A stretch of DNA of 64,000 nucleotides. Origin: Torreya grandis. Taxonomy: Eukaryota > Streptophyta > Pinopsida > Cupressales > Taxaceae. The DNA is taken from positions 372,001 to 436,000 of the forward strand of contig JARHVA010006311.1 in the NCBI GenBank assembly GCA_037957365.1, written 5' to 3'. The position numbers and the translations under genes are program-made. Below are positions 11,406-22,231 of this stretch, piece after piece. Numbering within the stretch: the stretch's first letter is position 1; every line of letters starts with the position of its first letter. A model generated the notes under the pieces. That model searched no databases. It saw nothing but the letters and a program-made list of their open reading frames with translations, and was not told the origin of the DNA.

Positions 11406-12358
11406 CTGAATCACCACAAACACATGTCACCACCCAATTGACAATCACCATGTCAACAAATTCTCAGTCAAACCTCTCACAACAAAAATCCAAATCACCA
11501 AAATACATAGAAAACTTGAAGTCAACAAGTTAAAAGTGGTAATGACTTTTATTTTTTCACTTTTTATCTTCGACATTTTAGGGTTTTCCACTGACCATAG
11601 ATGATCAAGGTGATCATCGACAGTTGACCTAAGTGCCATCGAACCCTTGATCATCGATGGTTAGGGTATCACATTTAAAAATTTAAAAAAAAATCACCCA
11701 CACCTAAGTGCCAAAATTTTTGGATATAACATTTCTCCCCCAAACCAAAACCTAAAATTTTGGAGATTACCCTTCTCCAACCAACCATTAGAGCATATCC
11801 ACCTTGACACTGGCCATTTTTTACCCAAACAATCACATATTTTGTAATGACCTTGATTGGTCTTTTTTACCATGCTGACCAATATTCCAAAGTTGAACAT
11901 TTAAATTTGTACCACCTCATGTATAACCTGACCATTTGTGTTTTTAAAGTGAACACGTCTACCTTAGATACCTATGAAATACTGACCCTATCTAAAATAC
12001 TTGATAGGAATAACCTAATCAGCTATGTCTAACATTGTGGCCTAGTTAACACATCATTGATCCTTCTAGAATTGACCTTATTTTTACCAACATTAGAAAC
12101 CTTAGTCTATGTGTGATCTTGGATATTGCACTTAGTCACATTTTGTGTGCATTTTTGTGTTTCAAATGCCCAACCACCCTTTTTTTCACCAACCTTGTGA
12201 CTCGCCATACACCTTTTATCAAACCCCAACCTGATTTTAGTTTCATCTCATTGACTCCTAGTTTGAGGGGGAACACCTCCTCCCATACGTGGGGCAAGCA
12301 TACCTTCGACCAAGTAATCTATTTTTGTTTTTCAACTTGTTGATTCAAAATGGAATAA
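11406..12358. other. No gene seen between the relic and the polypurine tract
   Basis: Short open stretches (11,445-11,900 minus; 11,847-12,343 plus) show no motif. The CATCGATG repeat cluster at 11,585-11,665 is the only structure. Part of it should be retrotransposon interior ending at the polypurine tract. Confidence 0.45.
11585..11665. repeat. Cluster of CATCGATGG-type palindromic repeats (cluster 1)
   Basis: ATAGATGATCAAGGTGATC, ATCGACAGTTGACC, CCATCGAACCC and GATCATCGATGGTTAG occur in 80 bp. The same word recurs at 12,566-12,628 and 13,158-13,290. Confidence 0.6.
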
Positions 12359-12373
12359 CAAAAAGGGGCAAAA
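12359..12373 (+). other. Polypurine tract
   Basis: AAAAAGGGGCAAAA directly precedes TTTAGACACT, a one-base variant of the TGTAGACAC LTR start seen at 6,696. This is the standard junction of interior and 3' LTR in a plus-strand Tat-type element. Confidence 0.6.
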
Positions 12374-12565
12374 TTTAGACACTAGACAACTATACTAGAT
12401 GTTGAAATGCCTTAAGATACCTTAGGGACCACTTAACCCTTCTCAACCCACTAACCAACCCATTAGATCCTAATTTTAGTTAGATATTTTGTTGAATAAA
12501 TTTACTAACTTACTAATTGACCTTAACCTAACCCTTTTAACTCACCTTGACCCCTTTTTCCTTTA

Positions 12566-12628
12566 GACACTCAATCGTCAATAGTGAGCTTAACCATCAA
12601 TGGCTAGGCTAACCATCAATGATTATGT
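12566..12628. repeat. CATCGATGG-type repeat cluster 2
   Basis: AATCGTCAATAGTGAGCTTA, AACCATCAATGGCTAGGCTA and AACCATCAATGATTATG are spaced about 20 bp apart. Confidence 0.7.
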
Positions 12629-13157
12629 CTTCCTCATTCTCACACAAATACTAACTATGTGCAAGATAATGAAACACAATTTAATATATCCTCCTTGCCT
12701 ATTGCTAATGAACTCCTAAGCATCAAAAATTAGAAAGCCAACCTACTAGGGAATCTTCTATCCTTCAACTCTCTTTGCTTATAAAAGGAGGGGAGTAAGA
12801 GGTAAAATCCATCATCACAAGCATTCTTACACATAGGTATTCAAGATTCCAATTGGCTAGCTAGTATTCTTCTAGTAATTTAACAATAGCAACAAAGTAC
12901 CTTTACTTTACCAAAATTGTTCTCAAGGCTAAGTACTGTTACTTTGCCAAAATTACTCTAGCCATCAACCATCAACCATTTAGTAAGTAACAGGTATATT
13001 TATACTTCTATTTTCTTATTCTAGTTTCTAACCTCTCTCCCCTATAAGACCTTTTCTACATCTTGCTTCCTAACTCCCAAACCCTTAAATAGACCCTTAC
13101 TTGATGAATGTTCTAGTCTACAACTCTTTCCTGAACACCTTCAGAAATCCATAAGCA

Positions 13158-13290
13158 ACCATCGATGGTTATCAAAACTACCGATGGTCACATCTAACAT
13201 TCGATGGTTACCCAATTGTTGATGATTACCCAACTACCGATGGTTAGCACAATCATTGATGATCAACTTAACCGCTGATGGTCTATGTGG
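13158..13290. repeat. CATCGATGG-type repeat cluster 3, seven 16-22 bp units
   Basis: ACCATCGATGGT at 13,159 is a perfect 12 bp palindrome. Variants (TACCGATGGTCA, ATTCGATGGTTA, TTGATGATTACC, TACCGATGGTTA, ATTGATGATCAA, CGCTGATGGTC) follow at roughly 20 bp steps. Confidence 0.8.
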
Positions 13291-13822
13291 TAATAAATAA
13301 CAACAATTTATTTTTAACCCCTTAACCCCAACCAAATTTGACTTTCTGTGTCCCTACCTATTCATAGACCCCTGCCTAATTTTTTGAACCTGATCTGATC
13401 TATTTTAGTATTAGTATTGACCCACTTTTGCTCTATTTAATTATTTTTTCTATCAATCATTTGATTTATTATTGTATTTCATTTCAATTTCCTTTTTATT
13501 ATTTGATACAAGAATTTTTAGTTGATCTCTTTCAACTTAATTATTATCAAAGAGTGGATTGATAGCCTCCTAGCAAGCTCATGCTTCTTAGCTCTAGCTC
13601 ATGCTAGGCAATCCACCTAACTATCTTTCTAACAACCCCTTTTTTTAGTAATTTCTTATCTATAATTAATCCTTCCAAGACAAAAGGAGCTCTCCATACT
13701 CATCTGGATCATGCACATATCAACAAACCAAGTATGTTTTACCACACCCTTATTACTAGTTTCTTTTTTTTTCCAAAATTAAGAAATGAGTAAAAATTAA
13801 GAGAAACACCAAGCTATCGTAA
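13291..13822. other. No gene seen
   Basis: AT-rich DNA, possibly the last part of the LTR that starts at 12,374. No open frame or motif. Confidence 0.4.
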
Positions 13823-14600
13823 CATCGCCATATGGTGAAATTTCAAATCCATGGGTATATTTGCTGATCAGGAGTCCCCCATGGTCTTGGGCTCTAAGGA
13901 CATCACCACATGGTGATTTATTAGGGCCTTCGGTCCATGGGACTATTATATTTTATTGGAGCCTCCATTGTCCCAGGCTCCTAGGTTCTTGGAAGGTTAC
14001 CATATGGTGACCTCTTGGGGCCTCATATCGTCAAAAATATTAGATGTAAATTAATCTCCAGCTAAGTCAAGACACCAATAATATGTCTTTATTGGCTTGG
14101 AGGCCTAGGGCTTAAGATTTGGTGCCAAGTAGACACCCATCAAATTTAAGCTCTAAGAATTTTGAGGTAATCAAGGTACCACATGATAGTCCCTCATCAA
14201 TTTGGGTCTATGTTTTATGCACTTTAGATGATGCCACATGGCATCATCTTGACAAGTTAGGCCTTTGGGCTAATTATGTATCAATCTCATCCTTGTGGTC
14301 CTAAGCTTTTAAGATGTTGCTATGTGGTAACATCTTAGGGTCTCAGGGCCACAGGACTATTAGCTAACCTAAATTCCCTCATAGTTATAATATATTGAGA
14401 TGTAATCATGTGGAAACCTCTTTGGGCCTTAGGGCCATGGGATTATTAGATTTTACCAGAGCCTTTATTGACCTAGGCTTCTAGTTTCTCAAGAGGTTAC
14501 CACATGGCGATCTCTTAGGCCCTTAGGGCCTCAGAACTATTAGATGTAAATTAATTACCCATAGAGTTGGGTCACTAAGATAATTCCATGTGGCAAAATT
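13823..14600. repeat. Array of about ten palindromes on an ~85 bp pitch
   Basis: Palindromes centred on CCA(C/T)(A/G)TGG sit near 13,823, 13,901, 13,994, 14,070, 14,173, 14,227, 14,311, 14,397, 14,492 and 14,577. The best is at 14,227-14,248: arms GATGATGCCA/TGGCATCATC are perfect around a CA centre. AGGTTACCATATGGTGACCT at 13,994 has one mismatch. The spacers are themselves related (GGGCCATGGGA.TATTAGATTTTA... and GAGCCT..ATTG.CC.AGGCT), so this is a real, decayed tandem array and not isolated hairpins. Confidence 0.85.
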
Positions 14601-15261
14601 GTATCAATTATCATATGCACTTATAAAATGGAATGCAACTAATTTTAGAAATAAAATATGGAAATATTAAACACAATACTACAAAGGTAGGATTATACTT
14701 TTGTATATGCTTCATATTTTAAAATATATATTATTATATTATAAAATTTAAAATATTTTCTTGAATTTTCGTCTTTACCTATATAGAACCTTTGAGTTTC
14801 TGTTCATTGCAATTCTACAAAAAATACAGGCTAAAAAATTTCCAATGTACTTGTTCAAAAATCTCATCACATGCCCTAGTCTTGAAAATGATTTCAAAAT
14901 TGTTCAATTAAGATTAATCACACCATTAAAATATATAAATTTCATCCAATAATTGTTTGCATTGTTACACACAACAACAAAAATATGTTACATGATCTGA
15001 TTAACACTCAAGTTCATAATCTATATTTGTTTTTTCAACATGCAATTAAATTTGAGATATTAAATTATAACACTTTTAATCTTAACTTTTCTAGGTCAAA
15101 ATTTCACTAATAATTGTCAATATATATTCAATGTTGTTCCAATTCATTGTCAACAACTTTAGTTCCATAATTCAACCAACATAACTTGTTCACACCACAA
15201 CCTTCTATTATCATTCATGCCATCAAAAAACTCCCTATACATATCATCATCGCTTGATTTT
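14601..15261. other. No gene seen
   Basis: Very AT-rich spacer up to the LTR of the chromovirus-like element. The ORF-like stretch at 14,761-14,952 has no motif. Confidence 0.5.
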
Positions 15262-16692
15262 TTATGCATGAACATTAGGTTTAGTTATTTATTTTTAAAA
15301 CATTGGTATTTAATAGTTTTTATGGGTCATATTTTATCTCGGTGAATCTTTTTTATGCATCACGTTATTCAGTTTTGGTTATTCTAGCTTGTTTTCAATT
15401 TTCTCATCAAAACCAAAAATTTAAATTTTTGAACTTGTTTTGAGAGTTTAAAAAATATATCATTTTAAAAAGTTTATTTTTGTCATGATCCTTAATATAG
15501 GGGTAAATTAAGGTCATATACATGATTTATAACAATTAAAATGTCTTAGCCCATATAGAACTATGTTAAACTCACTTACGAGTTGAGTCTTAAGTTGGGT
15601 TAGTAAGTTGGTTAGGTAGTTTTGAGAAAGTTTAGGAGTTTGGAATGAAGGAGAGAGGAAGAAGATAGGATAATGTGTGGATAAGGATAAAAAAAAATAG
15701 ATACAAATAAACTCCAAGATTTTAAATTATTTTGAAGCAAAAAGTCATTTTTTTTGAAAAACACGGTATTGGTTGGAATATATAAAAAGTTTACACATAA
15801 AAATGAAAGATTGCTTCATTTGAGTTTTTTATTGCAAAATAAATTTGAGTATATATTTAATTGGTTATTATTATTTTTATTTAATCATATTATTATTATT
15901 TTTAAAAGAGTGTTCATTCATTTTTGCTGGTCTCAAGATAGTATAATTTTGTTACAGTGATGGAAAAGTGACAATAACAACCAAGAAAAGTTGTTTTTCA
16001 CCAATTTTAAGATTGATCAAGGTGTAAAATTAATTTTCAGAGTAGGAGGTATACTTAGATAACATTTTATAATTTATAATATTCCAAAACATGTTTTAAA
16101 ACTTTAATTGTAAATGATTCTTTACTCTCGCCTTGTACATAGTCAACTAGGGTTTTAATGTATTAAAATTATCATAACTAAAAAATGAGGTCTTAAAATT
16201 GTATAATTTTTTGTGGATATGTGTGTTAGGATTTTTTAAAAGTTTTTAAATTAGTTTCAATAATTTTTGAGACTTAACGTCTCAATATATTAAAAAAATT
16301 CAGACTGCAGGTCTAAAACAAGTCTATCTAAAACACTAAAAACACTAAAATCATCATAACTTGAAAATGACCTAGGTTAATGAAATTAATATTTGTATAA
16401 AGATTAATAAAGGTAAATTTGAGGTTTTAAAATTATTTTTCAGGTTTGATAAATCATACATAAAAAAATATTAAATAAACTTAGTCTGTATACTTAGAAA
16501 TAAGGTCTTAAAACCATGTTTTCACATTTTCTTACATTTTCAAGTTGGATAAAGGTAAAAAATAAATATGATGATTTGAGATAACTTATAATGAATTTAT
16601 AATAGGATTTTATATCATAAATACTCCTTTTTTATCATAATCTCTTATCAAGAATGTATTAGTCCTGGTGATCATCCTTAACCTTTCCATCA
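15262..16692 (+). mobile_element. 5' LTR of the chromovirus-like element
   Basis: It aligns with 19,661-21,090 throughout: GGGTCATATTT, TCTAGCTTGTTTT, GTTGGGTTAGTAAGTTGGTT, AGTCAACTAGGGTTTTA and CATAAATACTCCTT occur in both in the same order. It ends in CCATCA four bases before the primer site. The open stretches at 15,514-15,960 are by-products. Confidence 0.85.
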
Positions 16693-16696
16693 TTTT

Positions 16697-16708
16697 TAGT
16701 ATCAAAGT
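16697..16708 (+). other. Primer-binding site, initiator tRNA-Met type
   Basis: TAGTATCAAAGT matches the standard TGGTATCAGAGC at 9 of 12 positions. All three changes are G-to-A or C-to-T, as expected from deamination of methylated cytosine. An intact version of the site stands at 25,309. Confidence 0.75.
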
Positions 16709-16808
16709 AGGGTTTGGTTGTACTTTAAGGTGACATAAAGATAAAGATAATTAATTAATAAGAGTGAATATTATGTTGTGAAAAATAAACATTCAAGAAA
16801 GTGAAATA

Positions 16809-17812
16809 ATGACATTTAGAGGAGGATTATTTAGAGGTGGTGCTAGAGAAGGTCTAAGAAGACAACTAAGAGATATATTGCTAGAGGAGATGAGAAACTT
16901 GAAAGCATGTTTAGAGGAGATAGAAATTGATCAAGTAAGAAGTGTTTTGATAGGTGATGTGAGTAAAATAGATAAATAAACATAAGAAGAGGTTTCAAGA
17001 GAAGAAGAGAAAATTAGAATGGAAGAAAGACTTTGGAAAATAGTCATATGAATAGGTTCCAAACCTAAATTATAAGTTCCAGTATGTGTAGGCAGTCTAA
17101 ATATTGAAAAATTGATAGATTGGATAGCTGTAATGGAAAATTATTTTGACTTTAAAATAATAGCTAAAGATAAGGTGATCAAGTTTGTTTGTACAAAAAT
17201 TGAAGGGACATGCATCTCTTTGGTGGGATAGTGTCTAAGAGGAAATAAAGAAAAGAGGTAAAGATAAAATTAAGTCATGGGATAGAATTGTAGAGAAAAT
17301 CAAGTCTAAATTCATGCCTTTAGACTACCAGAAAAACTTGTTTAATAAATGCCAAAACTTGTAGTAGAAAGACATGAGTATAAAGGACTAGACTGGAGAA
17401 TTCTACAAGCTTATAATTATAGATGGTCATGTAGAAGACATTAAAAAAATAACAAGGTATATTAATAGATTGAGGTTCAATATTTAGGATGAAATTAGTT
17501 TATTGTCTCTAATATCAGTGGAAGAGGCTTATCAATTTTCTCTCAAGGTAGAAGATCAGTTGGCTAGAAGACAAACTCAATAATCTAGAGGAAGAGGTAG
17601 AAATTTTAGAGCTAGAGGAAAGAACATGAAAGAATTTAGTTATAGGTTCATAATGTATAAACAAGTAGATCTCAAAGTCAAGACAACAATGCAAAATGAG
17701 GATATTCATACAGACAAAGAAGACCATATACAAGAGAAATAAGAGAATTTTTTTGGGGAAAATATTTAAAGTGTAATACGTATACTAGTCATAGGTCATA
17801 GTAATGTCCTGA
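16809..17812 (+). pseudogene. gag relic of the chromovirus-like element
   Basis: Structural (capsid) protein of a gypsy retrotransposon. The ATG at 16,809 opens MTFRGGLFRGGAREGLRRQL. Further on come the capsid-type stretch NIEKLIDWIAVMENYFDF, WWDSV, KSWDRIVEKIKSKFMPLDYQ, EFYKL, INRLRFNI, DEISLLSLISVEEAYQFSLK and the basic tail RGRGRNFRARGK. A decayed CCHC zinc knuckle (KCNTYTSHRS.CPE) lies at about 17,762-17,812, with its second Cys lost. Several stops and a frameshift interrupt it. The order and wording are those of plant chromovirus gag. Confidence 0.8.
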
Positions 17813-18014
17813 GAATCTAAAAATAATCCATACAAGAACTGAAGTCAACAATTAGGTGTTCAAGCTAAAAATGAAAGTGTGGAATCACTATCATATGTGG
17901 AAGAACCTAAAGTAGGAGTGTCCTTATTAATGAATATAGTATTACTAAAAGTAAACAAGGAGGTGAAGGAACCAATTTAAAGGAATACCTTGTTTAGAAC
18001 TACATGAAAATCAA

Positions 18015-18420
18015 AATGTAAGTGTTGTAAAGTTATAATTTATAATGGTGGTGAAAATAATTTGGTTTCTTCAAAAATGGTTGAAAAACTAGGATTGAGA
18101 AGATTTATACATCTTACACCATAAAAAGTATCTTAGATACAAAAAGGTATCAAGTAATATTCAATGAGTAATGTAAGGTTGATTTTTAGATTAGTAGTTA
18201 TAAGGATGAAGTACTTTATGGAATTATACTTATAGATTTTTTTCATGTGTTGTTGGGTATAACTTAGTAGTTTGATAGGAGGGTTAAATATGATAGGAGT
18301 AAAACTTATACATTGGAGAAGGATGGTAAGATGCATACTTTGACACCACTAAAAGATGGTGGTAAAGATGAAAATAATAATATGTTTTTGTTAGTGAGTG
18401 GAAATGTATTCTTATAGATG
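18015..18420 (+). pseudogene. Aspartic protease relic
   Basis: The retroviral-type protease of gypsy elements is recognisable from YNGGENNLVSSKMVEKLGL at about 18,040-18,100. The catalytic D-(S/T)-G has become N-G-G, so the site is dead even before the stops. The downstream words PYKVSWIQKG and the LLG-type segment fit the protease C-terminal half and its linker. It lies in the same order after gag as in intact chromoviruses. Confidence 0.75.
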
Positions 18421-18540
18421 ATAAAATAAAAAGAGGTTGGTTGTGCATTGGTTTCCAAGCCCAATATAGTCATTACAACCACTAAGATGACCGATTCACC
18501 ATTAAAAATTTAGAATTTTTTGAATGAGTATGTATATATA

Positions 18541-18609
18541 GTGGCTGACGAGTTATCTAATGAGTTAAAAATTATGAGGAGGATAATCTATCATATGGAT
18601 CTCAAATAA
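18541..18609 (+). pseudogene. Short remnant of the protease-RT linker
   Basis: VADELSNELKIMRRIIYHMDLK matches the conserved LADELPNELPPMRDI(Q/H)HHIDL stretch just before reverse transcriptase in gypsy polyproteins (shortened here for space). No RT motif such as YXDD follows. The deletion that removed pol starts close to this point. Confidence 0.65.
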
Positions 18610-19500
18610 TTTAGTCTATAAAATTACACTTAAGGAGAATAAAGTGATCAAAATGCAAGTATAAGAACTATTAGATAAAGGTGACCAATTAAAATAAGTT
18701 ACCATAAAAGACAATAGGATGAGGTTCTCATGTGAAGAGTCCAAAGTTGATTTTAAAAACAAAAAGGAGTAAGAAATTTGTGAGTATCCCATAAAGAAAA
18801 GAGTTCTCATTAAGGAGAATATAGACATGATAGAATTGAAGAAAAGTGATAACCATGTATAATTGTAGATAGAAGAAAAGAGAAATCAAGTAGAGTTGCA
18901 TATTTCCATGATAGAATCATTGGGTTTAGAGGTTTTGAAAGGAAGTGAACATAAGGAGATAATTCATAAGGTTAAAATATGCAAAGGATCTGAAATCAAA
19001 GGTACGATTAATAATAAGACAACCTTTGAGATGGCTGATATGAAGCTTTTGAGAGCTCATTGTGAGAGTGAAAAACATAAAAGATATGCTAGCATTGGAG
19101 ACTTGAGTTGGACAACATGCCTTTGGATCATGATGAAGTGGTTTTTGAGGTGAATGAGAAAACTCTTATTTTTCCTAATATGTTTATGCATTATGCATTT
19201 CCAGATATAGAGTAAGTGACTAAGAATAAGACTAAATGTGGAGTAGTTTAACATGTTCATTGATATGAGAGGTAGAGTGAAGAAGATGAATACATGATGA
19301 ATATAGTAGTGGTGATTGGAGATTTGGTTGGTGTTAAAACAAATTTTAATTTTCTTAAAGTTAACATGGAGATAAAAAAGAGTATGAAAATTATGGTACA
19401 ATAATATTCTCAAGAGGATATACAAGAGGGAATTAATTTGCAACAGCTAGAGGTTGGAGAAAATAATCTCACAAGGACAAGTGAAAGAGATTGGAAAGAA
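18610..19500. other. Scrambled interior between the pol deletion and the integrase tail
   Basis: Purine-rich plus-strand sequence with no frame that I can follow. Open stretches at 18,616-19,443 on both strands show no motifs. A large deletion plus decay explains it. Confidence 0.5.
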
Positions 19501-19545
19501 GATGAATTACTAATTTTAATGTGGTAGACCTTTATATTTATAGAT
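19501..19545 (+). pseudogene. Integrase C-terminal scrap
   Basis: ITNFNVVDLYIYR corresponds to the SxFNVADLYxY motif close to the end of plant gypsy polyproteins. It lies about 120 bp before the 3' LTR, as expected. The chromodomain, if ever present, is not visible. Confidence 0.6.
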
Positions 19546-19660
19546 AAAAATAAGACATGGTAAAAACACTTGCAAATATTGATGAATAAGTCATTGATTG
19601 GGAACAACATTGAAGACATTAGGAACAGGAGTTTGTGAATGCTTTTATATTCAGGAAGCC

Positions 19661-21090
19661 TGATATAAAAATATTAGGTTTAATTATCTATTTTGAAATT
19701 TTTGGTCTTGAATAGGTTATATGGGTCATATTTCATCTCTGTGAATCTTTTCGATGCTTCACCTTTCTTAGTTTTGGTCATTCTAGCTTGTTTTTTATTT
19801 TCCTACCAAAATTAAAGATTTGAATTTTTAAACTTGTTTTGAGAGTTATAATAACTTTTCTCATTTCATAATAGTTTTTCTTGGTCATGATACTTCATGT
19901 ATGGGTAAATTAATCTCATAAAAATTATTTATAATAATTCAAAATTCTTAACCCATATATGACTTTTTAACACTCACTTAAGGGTTAAATCTTAAGTTGG
20001 GTTAGTAAGTTGGTTAGGTAGTTTTGAGAAAGTTTAGGAGTTTGGAACAAAGGAGACAGAAGGAGGAAAGTAGGATTACATGTGGATAAGGATAAAAAAA
20101 TAATAAAGACCAATAAAATCTAATATTTGAAAATATTTTGAAGAAAAGAATGAAAAAAATTGAAATATAGGGTATTGGCTAGAATGTATGAGAAGTTTGC
20201 ATAAAAATAATGAAAGATTGCTTCATTTGAATTTATTATTGAAAACTCAATTTGATTATTTATGTAAGTGATTATTATTTTTATTCTTGAATCATATTAT
20301 TTCTTTTAAAAGAGTGTTCATTCATTTTTGCATCTCTCAAGACAATATAATTTTGTTACAATCAAAGAAAAATACTTATAACAATCAAGAAAAGTTATTT
20401 TTCACCAATTTTAAGATTTATCAAGGCGTCAAATTGATTTAAAGATCATGAGGTATATGTGTATTTTTTTTTTAAATTTATAATAATCCAAAATAAGTCT
20501 TAAAACTCATATTTCAAATGATTATTTGCTCTCGACCTTTACACAGTCAACTAGGGTTTTAGTGTACTAAAATCATCATAACTAAAAAATGAACCATTCA
20601 AATTGTATAATTTTTTTGAGATGTATGTTAGTATTTTTTTTAAATTTTTTAAAATATTTTTAATAATTTGAGGCCTAAAGCTCAATATATTCAAAAAAAC
20701 ATAGACTACAGGTCTAAAACAAGTCTATTTAGAGCATTAGAACCACTAAAATCATCATAACTTCAAACTGATCCAATAAAATAAAATAAAACTTTGTAGA
20801 GAGATTACTAAAGGTAAATTTGAGGTTTTAAATTTATTTTTAGTTTTTTAAGACACCTAAAAAAATTTATTAAATAAACTCAGTCTGTAGACTTAAAAAT
20901 AAGGTCAAGAAACCTTGTTTTAATATTTTCTTGTATTTTTAAGTTGGATAAAGGTATAAAATCAGTATGATAAATTGAGACAACCTATAAAGAATGTATA
21001 AGAGAATTTTTTAATCATAAATACTCCTTGTTTGATCATAAGTTGTTATCAAAAAATTATTAGGCCCAATCTTCCTTAATCTCTCTATCA
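19661..21090 (+). mobile_element. 3' LTR of the chromovirus-like element
   Basis: It is the partner of 15,262-16,692. It starts TGATAT after a TTCAGGAAGCC stretch and ends CTATCA at 21,090. Confidence 0.85.
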
Positions 21091-22158
21091 AATTTGTATT
21101 TTGAAAATTGTCAAAAATAATAATATACAATGCAGTCTTTCAAAGTCGCTATTGAAAATAATCCTTCCTACATTCACACAAATTTCACATGATGACTATC
21201 TCATAGACAATGTGAAAACTATTTATTTTCTAAGAGGATTTTTATTGCAAGGAAAATTTACTCTTAATAAACAAAAAGTCATTCTACATGTTGAGGTATT
21301 GAACAAAAACTAAGATATATAATCTGTTTCTAAAATTTTTCTTTCTTTTTTTAGATTTGAAAATACACACCACTAACTAATTTATACTCATTGTCTCATA
21401 CTATGCATATAAACACTTCTTATGTCTATGGTGGACTCACATCTAAGACTTTCAAGGATAAATACCTCCCTTGCCTACATAGATAAGATGAACAACTACT
21501 AACAATACTACCTATGGAGAACTTACATCTCATATATATATTATGTTCTATTTCCGTTACAAATATAAATGGCTTTTTTGAATCTAGTCTAAACTTCAAT
21601 ACATTTTTATATGTCAATAGTGTTTAGTTATATATATATATATATATTATTGCTTAATGACTCGCATCTCAAACATATACTATGTTTTATTTCTATTACC
21701 AAATACTACCATCAATTTGTAATTATATTATTCAATATTTTTCAACAAAATAAACTATTTTTCATATTTTGTAGTTTTATTTATCTTAACAAATACTTGT
21801 TTTGGTGGAAATTCATTCCCTATTTTGAAGCTATTATTATGGCATAGTTGGGAGCACACTTTCAAAGGTGAATTAATCTGGTAGTTGCATTTGGTGAAAC
21901 GTCATTCATTATATACGACAAAATATGTTTTCTTAAATTTATGATTCTTTGTGACCTATACAATGTCTTCAAAACCAATAACTAAAATTGTTATCACTCG
22001 TATCTTGTATTTGGCTCTATTAAAATTATATTTTAATAGTCTATATTAGTTAATTATCTTTTTTATTTATCATTTCATTTTTTAATCATTTATATCAATG
22101 TTAAGCTCTAGTTTTAGCTCTAAGACTTGTTCTGAAGTAAACATTTTGTCACACTACT
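21091..22158. other. No gene seen
   Basis: AT-rich spacer with a short TA run near 21,630-21,648. Open stretches at 21,101-21,847 show no motif. Confidence 0.5.
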
Positions 22159-22159
22159 A

Positions 22160-22231
<72 letters not shown>
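22159..22231. repeat. (ATT)n microsatellite, about 24 units
   Basis: Uninterrupted TTA/ATT run. Confidence 0.98.

Larger units (their letters stand above)
12374..13290 (+). mobile_element. 3' LTR, right end not fixed
   Basis: It starts TTTAGACACT after the polypurine tract and has a TATA-type TTATAAAAGG at 12,779. It contains CATCGATGG repeat clusters 2 and 3. I give the end only as the last repeat of cluster 3; the LTR may run to about 13.7 kb. No partner 5' LTR or target duplication was found. Confidence 0.45.
15262..21090 (+). mobile_element. Ty3/gypsy chromovirus-like LTR retrotransposon, internally deleted
   Basis: Two long direct repeats of almost the same length (15,262-16,692, 1,431 bp; 19,661-21,090, 1,430 bp) bound a 2,968 bp interior with gag, protease and integrase-tail relics in the right order on the plus strand. 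Reverse transcriptase, RNase H and the integrase core are almost completely gone. Five-base flanks are ATTTT and AATTT, a possible decayed target duplication. The LTR start can be read as TGATATAAAAATATTAGG in the right copy; the left copy TTATGCATGAACATTAGG differs mainly by transitions. Divergence between LTRs is high, so the insertion is old. Confidence 0.85.
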
